Shown: positions 43,348 through 51,539 of the stretch, piece by piece
Layout: every line of letters starts with the position of its first letter
Numbering within the stretch: the first letter of the stretch is position 1
Origin: Verrucomicrobiaceae bacterium UBA2429
GTDB taxonomy: Bacteria; Verrucomicrobiota; Verrucomicrobiia; Verrucomicrobiales; Verrucomicrobiaceae
Direction of reading: 5' to 3'
Length of the DNA stretch: 64,000 nucleotides
NCBI GenBank assembly: GCA_002343505.1
Contig: DDQZ01000078.1
Coordinates: forward strand, 727 to 64,726
The notes under the pieces: generated by a model
Told to the model about the DNA's origin: nothing
Databases searched by the model: none
What the model saw: only the letters and a program-made list of their open reading frames with translations
Made by a program: the position numbers and the translations under genes

Positions 43348-44631
43348 ATGAAAAATTCCCTGCTGCAGCTCGACCCACAATCCCGCCGTCAGTTCGCCGA
43401 GACCATCGCCAAGGCAACCCTCGGTGTGACGCTGCTCCCGCACCTCTCCCGCGCCGCCGACACAGCTCCAGGCGTGGACAACAAGACCCTGCCCGGTTTT
43501 GGCAAAGCCAAACATGTCATCTGGCTGCAAATGATCGGAGGCATGTCCCACATTGACACGCTCGACCCCAAGGAGGGCGATACCAAAGGCCCGTCCGATC
43601 CGGTGCAGACCAAGGCTGGCTTCAAGCTCGGCGGCTTCCTGCCCACCCTGGCGAAGGAGCACTCCGAAAAGCTCGCCATCATCCGCAGCATGACCTCCAA
43701 GACCGGTGTCCATGCCTCCGGCCAGTACATCATCCGCACCGGCTACGACCCGCGCGCCACCATCAAGCATCCCGTGCTTGGCGCATGGGCGCAGCAACTC
43801 CTCGGCAAAAGCGGCCGGAGCCTCCCTTCCTCCGTCTGCATCAACCGCGGCCCGGACAACGGCAACGGCTTCTTCTCCGCCGCCTTCAGTCCCCTCCCCA
43901 TCCACGATCCCGAAGCCGGCCTCCAGTATGCCAACAGCGGCGGCGACACCTTGAACAAGCGCCTGGCCCTGCTCAACCGGCTGGACTCGGACTTTCGCGC
44001 CAAATTCCAGGACACGAACCTGAAAGCCTACACCGACTTTTATGACGACACCCTGAAGCTGCTCTCCAGCGAGGACCTGACCGTCTTCCGGCTCTCCGAG
44101 GAAAGCAGCGACGCGCGCTCCGCCTATGGCATGAACAAATTCGGCCAGGGCTGCCTGCTCGCGCGCAGGCTCGTCGAGCGCGGCGTGCGCTTCATTGAGG
44201 TGGCCTACGGCGGCTGGGACATGCACAACGACATTGACGACGGCATGGAGGACCACGGCGCCACGCTCGACACCGCCCTCTCCGCACTGCTCACCGATCT
44301 TCAATCTAAAGGCCTGCTGGAGTCCACGATGGTCGTCCTGTGCTCTGAATTCGGCCGCTCGCCGAAAATCAACAGCCGCAACGGCCGCGACCACCACCCG
44401 AAAGTCTTCAGCACCCTGCTAGCCGGCGGCCCGGTCAAAGGCGGCACCATCTATGGTGCCAGTGACAAAGAAGGCAGCGCCCCCGCCGACAAGCAGGCCA
44501 CCATCCAGGACTTCCACAGCACCGTCGGCCATGCCATGGGCCTCGACGTGAACGAAATCGTCATGTCCCCCAGCAACCGCCCCTTCACCGTCGGCGACAA
44601 AGGCCAGGTCATCACGGAAGTGTTCGCGTGA
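43348..44631 (+). CDS. DUF1501 exported protein
   Basis: A 427-residue partner of the upstream DUF1549/DUF1553 gene. The N-terminus MKNSLLQLDPQSRRQFAETI looks like a weak Tat signal (SRRQF). Fold motifs are IWLQMIGGMSHIDTLDPKEG, FIEVAYGGWDMHNDID and VVLCSEFGRSPKINSRNGRD, ending with the metal-site-like HH. An upstream frame beginning at 43312 overlaps the previous stop and adds 12 unlikely residues, so ATG 43348 is chosen. Confidence 0.88.
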   Translation: MKNSLLQLDPQSRRQFAETIAKATLGVTLLPHLSRAADTAPGVDNKTLPGFGKAKHVIWLQMIGGMSHIDTLDPKEGDTKGPSDPVQTKAGFKLGGFLPTLAKEHSEKLAIIRSMTSKTGVHASGQYIIRTGYDPRATIKHPVLGAWAQQLLGKSGRSLPSSVCINRGPDNGNGFFSAAFSPLPIHDPEAGLQYANSGGDTLNKRLALLNRLDSDFRAKFQDTNLKAYTDFYDDTLKLLSSEDLTVFRLSEESSDARSAYGMNKFGQGCLLARRLVERGVRFIEVAYGGWDMHNDIDDGMEDHGATLDTALSALLTDLQSKGLLESTMVVLCSEFGRSPKINSRNGRDHHPKVFSTLLAGGPVKGGTIYGASDKEGSAPADKQATIQDFHSTVGHAMGLDVNEIVMSPSNRPFTVGDKGQVITEVFA

Positions 44632-44666
44632 TTTTGACGTGAAGCGCCAGCGGTTGTCTAGCCGGC

Positions 44667-44807
44667 GGGTGCGTCGCCAAAATGATGTAGGCCGGGTGTG
44701 GCGCAGCCCGCCCGGCTTTTGGGAGGTGTCGTTTCGCATCGTGCGCCCACCAGACGACCGGGCTAAAGCCACAGTCGTCCTACGCACATCATTCCGGTGA
44801 CGCACCC
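44667..44807. mobile_element. MITE-like palindromic element upstream of the Wadjet locus
   Basis: A 141-base non-coding block between DUF1501 and jetA. Its ends are imperfect 22-bp inverted repeats (44667-44688 and 44786-44807; gggtgcgtc at the outer left end), and inverted pairing continues inward (gtaggccgggtgtggc against gccacagtcgtcctac). A further internal palindrome (ggctaaagcc) lies near 44761. No open reading frame, no transposase and no clear target-site duplication are visible. Confidence 0.6.
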
Positions 44808-44899
44808 ATGCCGCGGGAGTTTGATCTGGAGGCGTTTTTTGAGGTCTTGGGAAACGCCATTTCAGTTGGCCGCTAAAACTTGAATTTGGTTGGCAACGA

Positions 44900-46402
44900 A
44901 TGGAGCCGGAGTACTCTCGGCCGTCCATGTCCCAGCTTCTCAGCCAGCGTCTTGCCCGCAGCGTCTCGGCGGACTTTTTTCGCCCGTTGGCGCGGCCTTC
45001 GGCGCCGGTGTATGTGGATTGTGCGGACCGTCTGATTGATGAGGCGGGCGAGGCGGGGAGGCTTTCGCAGCGGGAGACGATTGAGATCATCAAGGAAGTC
45101 ATCGCGCGGCATCCGCTGTCTTTGCTTGATGTCGATGAAGGAGCTGCACTCCGGGATGCGCGGCAGCGGGCGGGGCAGTTTTTCAATCGCCTCATCGCGG
45201 CGGGCTGGCTGGAGGATCAGACGCTCGGGCTGCATGAGCGCTGGGCGGTGATCACGCCGGGGCTGCGGCCGCTGCTGCGCATGCTGCGCGACCTGGCGGA
45301 GGATCGCGTGGCGGAGCTCAAGACGTTCGCGGACACGCTGCGCGGCCTTTGCCAGACGCTGGAGGAGCGCGGCGTGCTCGATCCGCAGATCCAGCCGCCC
45401 GATCAGCTCCGCTCGACCATCACCGACCTCACGCAGCGTCTGGAGCGTGCGATTGAGCAACTGCATGCAGTGGAAAAAATCGTCACCGGCTTTGAGCAGC
45501 GCCAAAGGCAGACCGCCACGGCCGCGGACACGCTGAACCTTCTTTATGAGGAGTTCGGCCAGGGGCAGCACATGGTTTGCTACGATGCGCTGCGTCGCGG
45601 CGGGTTGCTCACGCGCATCGAAAATGCCCGCAGTGCCGTTTCCGAGTGCCACGATGATCCGCTCATGCGAGAGCGCCTCGCATCCGGCCTGCGCGAGCAT
45701 TACGGCTACGACGACGCCGATGCCTACGACCACGCCGTGGCGATGCTCACGCGGTTGGAGCGCGATCTCGGCGGTCTGAAACGCCGCGCGGAGGCCATCG
45801 ACCTGCGCATGGCCGCCTTCAACCGCCTCAGCCAGCAGCGTTACCGCTACCAGACGGAGCTGCGCGGCCGTCGGCCGGAAATCGTGAAAGCTTACTGCGA
45901 TGCCATCAATGCCGCGCATGCGGGCGGTCGCTTCTCAGAGTTCGCCGGTCAAGGCGCCGACTTCGCGCCGCGCTGTGTGGAGACGCGTTTCTTCTTCGGC
46001 ACCGAGTCGCTCTACAAGCCACGGCGCACGAAATCGCCGGTCGATCTGCGTTTTGGCGAAACCGGTGCCTCGAAGCAAAGCGAGGACGATGTGCTCGCCG
46101 CGTGGAAAGAACGCCAGCGCCTCGCCCTCACGCCGCAACGTGCCGCACGACTCGTGGCGAAGCTTTTGCCAGCCAAAGGCCGCACCACCAGCACCGAGGA
46201 CATCACCCTCGAAACCACCGACGACCTGCTCGATCTGCTCGCCGCCGTGGCCTACGAGCACGCGCCTGCTCTCGCCGGCAAACGCGTCCGCTGGAGCGTG
46301 GACGGCCTCCGCCGCCGCAACGGCCTCGAACCGCATATTTTGGAGCACGACGAGATCGCCGGGCACCGCGTGGAGCGGTTTGCGATCACGCGGGAGGGAT
46401 GA
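44900..46402 (+). CDS. jetA: Wadjet system protein JetA (kleisin-like)
   Basis: Kleisin-type subunit of the Wadjet SMC complex, which recognises and helps cleave circular plasmid DNA. The 500-residue protein starts with an N-terminal winged-helix-like region (SVSADFFRPLARPSAPVYVD), then ARPLSLLDVDE-type sequence and long helices (about 95-290) and a C-terminal domain with TPQRAARLVAKLL. It looks like the JetA class that is not DUF3375, so type II is the more likely assignment, but this needs a profile search. It overlaps the next gene by four bases (ATGA at 46399-46402). ATG 44927 is a less likely start. Confidence 0.85.
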   Translation: MEPEYSRPSMSQLLSQRLARSVSADFFRPLARPSAPVYVDCADRLIDEAGEAGRLSQRETIEIIKEVIARHPLSLLDVDEGAALRDARQRAGQFFNRLIAAGWLEDQTLGLHERWAVITPGLRPLLRMLRDLAEDRVAELKTFADTLRGLCQTLEERGVLDPQIQPPDQLRSTITDLTQRLERAIEQLHAVEKIVTGFEQRQRQTATAADTLNLLYEEFGQGQHMVCYDALRRGGLLTRIENARSAVSECHDDPLMRERLASGLREHYGYDDADAYDHAVAMLTRLERDLGGLKRRAEAIDLRMAAFNRLSQQRYRYQTELRGRRPEIVKAYCDAINAAHAGGRFSEFAGQGADFAPRCVETRFFFGTESLYKPRRTKSPVDLRFGETGASKQSEDDVLAAWKERQRLALTPQRAARLVAKLLPAKGRTTSTEDITLETTDDLLDLLAAVAYEHAPALAGKRVRWSVDGLRRRNGLEPHILEHDEIAGHRVERFAITREG

Positions 46403-46719
46403 TGCCTTTCGACGCTTGGCAAATGGTTGCTGCAGACTACGATCAAGCCATGAAGTTCAGCCAAAGCCCCATCGAACTCCATCCACTGATGGATGTCATT
46501 CGGCGTGACCGCGTCATCAAAGCGCGGAGACAAACGCCGGAAGAGCGCTTCGCCGAAGCGATGGAAATGACCGACTTCGCTTTCGAGGTGATGGCGTCAT
46601 CGGTGAAGGATTCTTATCCCGATGCTGACGCCCAGACGGCGACCGGCATCCTGCGCAAGCGACTGAAACGCCTGCGCACTCGGGAAGACCAGGGGATTTT
46701 TGTTCCTGTGGGGAGATAA
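46399..46719 (+). CDS. Small helical protein paired with nucleotidyltransferase, embedded in the Wadjet operon
   Basis: A 106-residue protein, helical and charged (DVIRRDRVIKARRQTPEERF, AEAMEMTDFAFEVMASSVKD, ILRKRLKRLRTRE). Similar small proteins often sit next to DUF6036-type nucleotidyltransferases in environmental bacteria, and the following gene is such a protein, two bases on. The start overlaps the jetA stop, so it is coupled to the Wadjet operon. It may be the partner of the nucleotidyltransferase in a toxin-antitoxin or abortive-infection-like unit; that is inference. Confidence 0.65.
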   Translation: MMPFDAWQMVAADYDQAMKFSQSPIELHPLMDVIRRDRVIKARRQTPEERFAEAMEMTDFAFEVMASSVKDSYPDADAQTATGILRKRLKRLRTREDQGIFVPVGR

Positions 46720-46721
46720 GT

Positions 46722-47279
46722 ATGAAGCAAAGCGAGCTGGTGGCCTTCATTCTCGAAGCAGCGGACCGCGCTGGTGTCTCCTGCATGGTCGGCGGATCGG
46801 TGGCTTGCATGAACTACATGATCCCTCGTGCCACCAAGGACTTTGATCTCGTCATCCAGGTTCAAGAGCCGCAGTTCACTGCCTTTCTCAAGGAGGTGGA
46901 TGCGCAGTTTGAACTGGATCCACAGGTTTATGTGGAAACGCTGACGGGAACGAAGCGCTACATCCTTGAGCATCGCAAGACGGCGTTCGACGTGGAGCTT
47001 TTTATTCTCAGCAGTGATCCTCATCACCTCTCCATGTGGAGCCGGAAACGGCTACGTCGGCAGGTTTTCTGCACGCGCGATGCCTGGACGCCAACGGCCG
47101 AGGACATGGTCATTCAAAAACTTCGCTGGGCGCGTCCGCAGGACCTCGTAGATGCTGACAGCATGATCGTGGTGCAGGGCGATGAACTCGACTGGCCTTA
47201 TATCGAACACTGGTGCGATCTGCATGGCACGCGTGAGCGATTGGAAAAGATCCGGGCCGAGATTCCACCGATCGAGTGA
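46722..47279 (+). CDS. Nucleotidyltransferase-fold protein (DUF6036/MNT-like) inside the Wadjet operon
   Basis: A 185-residue protein of the minimal nucleotidyltransferase superfamily. It has the helical GGS motif (G24-G25-S26 in CMVGGSVACM), two carboxylates D40 and D42 in RATKDFDLV, and a third candidate D90 in AFDVELFIL, the classic catalytic set. C-terminal TPTAEDMVIQKLRWAR is typical of AbiEii/DUF6036-like members that transfer NMPs to tRNA or protein in defence systems. Its place between jetA and jetB, in the operon direction, is unusual. An 83-base gap follows before jetB. Confidence 0.75.
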   Translation: MKQSELVAFILEAADRAGVSCMVGGSVACMNYMIPRATKDFDLVIQVQEPQFTAFLKEVDAQFELDPQVYVETLTGTKRYILEHRKTAFDVELFILSSDPHHLSMWSRKRLRRQVFCTRDAWTPTAEDMVIQKLRWARPQDLVDADSMIVVQGDELDWPYIEHWCDLHGTRERLEKIRAEIPPIE

Positions 47280-47362
47280 GCCGGGGGTTAAGTTTGGAGG
47301 CAGCATCATCGGTGCGCCTTTCATCTTGCCACCCACACGCCCTGTTCTAACTCTGCCGCCCC

Positions 47363-48016
47363 ATGACCTCCGCCACCTCCGATCCGCTTTGGCCGCGCTC
47401 TTTTTGGAGCGACGTGCCGGATTCGGATCGCGCGGCGCTGCGGGAGGTGCTGGCGGAATTGCTGGGGCGTGGGGTGCTGCTCGGCGATGAGGGCGGCGGG
47501 CGGGAGCTGTATCTGCTGGCCCGTGATCACTACCGCACGCATGTGGAGGACTACCTCGCGCCGCTGGCGCTGGAGTTGATCATCGATGAGGAGCGCTCGC
47601 TGCTGCAGGCGAGACCGCGCACGGAGTCGTGCCTGCTTTTGGGCCGTTTTGACAAGGACGAGACGCTCGTGCTGCTGGCGCTGTGGCGGCTTTACGATGA
47701 TGAAATCAGCACCGGCAGCCAGGAGGCGGTCATCGTGACCGTGGACCAGCTCTGGGGCGCGCTGAAGGTGTACTTCGACAAGATCAGCACGCCGGAAAAA
47801 TCGCAGATCGAGGCCTGCCTGGCCCGCATCCGTCGTCATCGCCTCATCCGCACGCTGCGGCCCGAGGGTATGACGCAGGCGGGCGAGATGCAGATCGAGA
47901 TTTTGCCCTCTTTGGCCCGCGTGATCCCGTTTGATGACATCGCCGCGTGGCAGCAGCGCTTGGAGCTGTATCAGCCGGTCAAAGACAGCACGGAAGACGG
48001 GGAGGTGGCCGCATGA
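47363..48016 (+). CDS. jetB: Wadjet system protein JetB (KITE-like)
   Basis: DUF4194 winged-helix (KITE) subunit of the Wadjet SMC complex, 217 residues. Visible family features are VLAELLGRGVLLGDEGGGRELYLLARDH-like start (RGVLLGDEGGGRELYLLA), LLGRFDKDETLVLLALWRLYDDE, and KSQIEACLARIRRHRLIR. It shares four bases with jetC (ATGA at 48013-48016), so JetB and JetC are translated together. Confidence 0.9.
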   Translation: MTSATSDPLWPRSFWSDVPDSDRAALREVLAELLGRGVLLGDEGGGRELYLLARDHYRTHVEDYLAPLALELIIDEERSLLQARPRTESCLLLGRFDKDETLVLLALWRLYDDEISTGSQEAVIVTVDQLWGALKVYFDKISTPEKSQIEACLARIRRHRLIRTLRPEGMTQAGEMQIEILPSLARVIPFDDIAAWQQRLELYQPVKDSTEDGEVAA

Positions 48017-51000
48017 GCGCCCCGCGCATCACCTTGAGCCGCATCCTCGCGGTGAACTGGTATGGCTACCGCCAGTTCATCGACGTCTCCGGCCTCTCGC
48101 TCATCACCGGCGCGAATGGCAGCGGCAAGAGCGCGCTGCTGGATCTCATCCAGTTCGTCATGCTCGGCGAGCAGCAGAGCAAGTTCAACAAAGCCGCCGC
48201 CGGTGCGGGCAGCGGTCGCTCACTGCGCGGTTACTGCCTGTGCGACACGAACACGACCGGCCGCGATGGCGCGGAGCGCTACCTGCGGCCGAGCAGCGTC
48301 ACGCTCGCCGCGCTGGAGTTCACCTGGCCGCTGCAATCCGGCGAAAGCGAGCCGCGTCGCGAGACCTGGGGCGCACGCATCGAGTATGAAAGCCCCACGG
48401 CGAAGCCTTCGACGATCTGGTTCCGTGCTGGACGCCGCCTCGCGTGGCAGGATTTCCTCAACAGCGACGCCGGACCGCAGGCGATGCAATTTTTGCCCGA
48501 GGACGAATTCCGCACCCGTGTGAAGCGCGAGCTCGACGGCGATGTGTGGGACCGCCAGCAGACCTATCGCGATGAAATGGCGCTGCGCAGCCACCTCGGC
48601 TTCGATGCCGAGCAGATGGCGAAGACGCTGCCCCGCGCCATGGCCTTCGAGCCGGAGAGCAACTTCGAAAAATTCGTGCGCGAGTTCCTGCTCGAGCCTG
48701 GCATGCCGGATGTGAAGGCGGTGAAGGCCAGCGTCGATGCGCATCGCAGGGCGCAGGAGCGGCTGGAAAAGATGTACGACCAGCTCGAGCGCCTAAAGCG
48801 CATCTCAGCGCATCATCAGGACTGGCTCACGTCGAAACGCGAGTCCGCGCTCTACTCGCACCTCAGCGATGCTTTGAAGCACGAGGAAGCGCTCGAAGGC
48901 CTCAATCGCCGCCGCGCCGAACTTGAAGACAAACGCGCCGAGCACGCCGAGAATCTGCAAGCGCACGAGCAGGCCATCCGCGAGCGCGAACGCCTCGAAC
49001 ACGCCGAGGAATCCGCCCGCGCCGCGCTGGGTGACAAGGCCTTCAAGCTCGAAGAGATCGACCGCCGCCGTCGCGAGCTCGACAGCGAGATCGAACGGCT
49101 CAATGCGGCCTCCAGCAGCTTGCATGATCGCATTCGCGCCCATCTGCGCCGCTGGCAGGATTGGCAGCTCCACGCGTCGCGACTCGGCCTGCAAAATCTC
49201 GACGAGGCCTCCGCCGCCATCTCCGCGATGCAGAGCAAGGACGAGAGCAAGGCGCTCGCCGCCGCACGCGACACCGCGCGTGCCTACATGCGGCTGAAGG
49301 ATGAGGCGAACGAGCAGCTCCAGCCCGTGCTCGCCCGCCTCAGCGAGCATGAGCAGCGCAAGGCCGCGCTGCACAAAGACCTCGCGCAGCTCCGCGAAGG
49401 CCACGCCACGCCCTCGCCGCTGCTCAATGCGCTGCTTTCCCGCGGACAAAAAGCCGTCGCGCTCGGTCGCGTGGTCGAGGTGAAAGCCAGCGCGGAAAAA
49501 TGGTGGCCGCTCATCGAGACCGTGCTCGGCATCCATCGCCGCGCCGTCATTCCCGAGGACTTCCGCGCCGCGTGGGATCAGGCGCAGCAGACGCAGAATC
49601 CGCACGAGCCGCTCATTCATCCCGATGAAGCCGCGCAAACCACCACGAAGGTCCTCAAAGGCTCGCTGCGTGAGATGGTGGAGACCAAACACGATCTCGC
49701 CGGCAAGGTGCTCGATCACCTGCTCGGCGGCCTCGTCGCCGTGAACAAGGCCGCGCAGCTCGACAAGCACGAGCGGGCGATTTCGCTCGACGGATGGCTC
49801 AAAGATCCGCCGCGTCGTGTGAAGCTCACGCCTGAAAAAGAGCTCACGCTCGGCGAAGAAGGCCTGCGCCGCCTCCGCGACCTGCGTGAGAACGAGCTTC
49901 GCGAGACCGACGCCGTCATCGAGGAGGTGCGCAGCGACTGCGATGACCTCCGCGCGTTTTTAAACCGCGGCGCTGAAGGCCATCTCGACCGCTTCACCGC
50001 GCCGGAAGGTGCCGACGAGGTCCAGCGCCTGCCCAAACTGCGCGAAGAGCTCCGTGAGCTGCAAGAGACCTGGAACCTCCTTGCCACGCCGGACCACGAG
50101 AAGGCCATGGAAAACCTCCGCGTGCAAAAAGCCACGCTCAAAGGCATCCACGAACGCATCGGCAGCCTCAAGACGGCCATCACCGCCTTCACGCTGGAGC
50201 AATCGCGACTCGAAGAAGCCATCCAGGAGGATGTGTTTCAGGAAGAGCAGACTCGCATCGCCCGTCAGGCCTCGCGCATGCTCGTGAATGGTTTTTCCGA
50301 CGACGAGATCACCACGCGTATCACCGCCGAACGTCAAAAGGCCACGAGCTGGCGCAAATCCATCGAAATGGCCGCCGCGCTCGCCATTCAGCTCGACACC
50401 CGAGCCCAGGAGGCACGCCGCCTGCACGATGAGCAGCGTCGCGAGCTCGTCAACGTGCACGCCGACCTCGGCGATGCGCTCGATGCCGACGCGGAGGACA
50501 ACGCCGCCTTTGACCAGCGCCGCGAAGACCTCGAAACGCATGAGCTGGAGCGCTTCAAAACCGCCGCCGATGAAGCGCGGAAGGAATGGGAGGATCGTTT
50601 GCAGCATCAGGTGCTCGACGTGCTGCGTGAAAAGCTCAGCGAGGCCGACCGCACCAAGCGCGAGCTGAACCGCGCCATGGATCACGAGATTGGCGGCTGG
50701 CGCTACCAGCTCACCAGCCGTGCCGACAAGGCGCACAGCGCCATCTGGACGCTCGTCGAAAAAGGCCTGCCCAGCGGCAGCGAGATGGAACTTTTCAACG
50801 CCGCCGGCCGCGAGGACATCGAGCGGGCCAAGGCCGAGCTGATGGCCGCCATCGACGCCGCCGACAACCCCGAGGACAAGCGCCACCAGCGCATGCTCGA
50901 CTACCGCTACTACCATCACTGGGACATTGAGGCCAAGCCCGCCGGCCGTGGCGATGCCGCTGCCATCAGCCTCAACAAGAGCGCCAAGAAACAGAGCGGC

Positions 51001-51351
51001 GGTGAAAACCAGGCACCCTTCTTCGTTGCCACCCTCGCCGCCTTCCGCCGCGTCTATGATCTCGGCCGCCGCGAGGAGCAGCAGAACCTCGGCCTCGTCG
51101 TCATGGACGAAGCCTTCAGCAAGCTCAGCGGCGACCGCATCGACGACTGCCTCGCGCTCGCCCGCAACTTCGGCCTCCAGCTCATCATGGCCTTCCCCGA
51201 AGACCGCCTCCCCACGATGTTCCAACACGCCGACACCGTGGTCCAATGCCGCGTCGAACGCAGCTACGACGAAGCCACCGAGCAGATCCAAAACATCGAA
51301 AACTGGGTCGTTCGAGTGGAAGGCTCCAGGCTCGCGGAATTGATGGAGTGA
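48013..51351 (+). CDS. jetC: Wadjet system ATPase JetC (SMC/MukB-like)
   Basis: SMC-like motor subunit, 1112 residues. The N-terminal ATPase half holds Walker A GANGSGKS (residues 33-40) after LSRILAVNWYGYRQFIDV; long coiled coils run through about 250-470 and 620-900 with a hinge-like central domain (about 480-620); the C-terminal half has signature SGGENQAP (about 995-1002) and Walker B LGLVVMDEAF with catalytic E1033. The protein loops DNA and tests its topology to find small circles. JetA and JetB bind its heads; JetD is the nuclease. Confidence 0.92.
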   Translation: MSAPRITLSRILAVNWYGYRQFIDVSGLSLITGANGSGKSALLDLIQFVMLGEQQSKFNKAAAGAGSGRSLRGYCLCDTNTTGRDGAERYLRPSSVTLAALEFTWPLQSGESEPRRETWGARIEYESPTAKPSTIWFRAGRRLAWQDFLNSDAGPQAMQFLPEDEFRTRVKRELDGDVWDRQQTYRDEMALRSHLGFDAEQMAKTLPRAMAFEPESNFEKFVREFLLEPGMPDVKAVKASVDAHRRAQERLEKMYDQLERLKRISAHHQDWLTSKRESALYSHLSDALKHEEALEGLNRRRAELEDKRAEHAENLQAHEQAIRERERLEHAEESARAALGDKAFKLEEIDRRRRELDSEIERLNAASSSLHDRIRAHLRRWQDWQLHASRLGLQNLDEASAAISAMQSKDESKALAAARDTARAYMRLKDEANEQLQPVLARLSEHEQRKAALHKDLAQLREGHATPSPLLNALLSRGQKAVALGRVVEVKASAEKWWPLIETVLGIHRRAVIPEDFRAAWDQAQQTQNPHEPLIHPDEAAQTTTKVLKGSLREMVETKHDLAGKVLDHLLGGLVAVNKAAQLDKHERAISLDGWLKDPPRRVKLTPEKELTLGEEGLRRLRDLRENELRETDAVIEEVRSDCDDLRAFLNRGAEGHLDRFTAPEGADEVQRLPKLREELRELQETWNLLATPDHEKAMENLRVQKATLKGIHERIGSLKTAITAFTLEQSRLEEAIQEDVFQEEQTRIARQASRMLVNGFSDDEITTRITAERQKATSWRKSIEMAAALAIQLDTRAQEARRLHDEQRRELVNVHADLGDALDADAEDNAAFDQRREDLETHELERFKTAADEARKEWEDRLQHQVLDVLREKLSEADRTKRELNRAMDHEIGGWRYQLTSRADKAHSAIWTLVEKGLPSGSEMELFNAAGREDIERAKAELMAAIDAADNPEDKRHQRMLDYRYYHHWDIEAKPAGRGDAAAISLNKSAKKQSGGENQAPFFVATLAAFRRVYDLGRREEQQNLGLVVMDEAFSKLSGDRIDDCLALARNFGLQLIMAFPEDRLPTMFQHADTVVQCRVERSYDEATEQIQNIENWVVRVEGSRLAELME

Positions 51352-51360
51352 TCGAATCGG

Positions 51361-51501
51361 GCGAAGCAAAGTAGCCCTCTCACTCCGTGAGAGGAGCCTG
51401 ACGTGCTCGCCAGCAAGCAGTGCCCACGAGTTTCGAAGTCGTCATCGCTTGGTGAAAGCCCTCGGCTCATCTTGCGGAACAAGATGGCTACTTTGCTTCG
51501 C
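51361..51501. repeat. Palindromic element with two internal hairpins between jetC and jetD
   Basis: Perfect 16-bp inverted repeats gcgaagcaaagtagcc (51361-51376) and ggctactttgcttcgc (51486-51501) enclose two more perfect hairpins: cctctcac/gtgagagg (51376-51394, loop tcc) and catcttg/caagatg (51468-51486, loop cggaa). Folding would give a three-way junction. It begins 9 bases after the jetC stop and ends 38 bases before jetD. It may be a MITE-like insertion or a transcript-processing/attenuation structure. Confidence 0.75.
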
Positions 51502-51539
51502 GCTCCTGTTCACGAATCACTTCTCGCCAACGATGCCTC

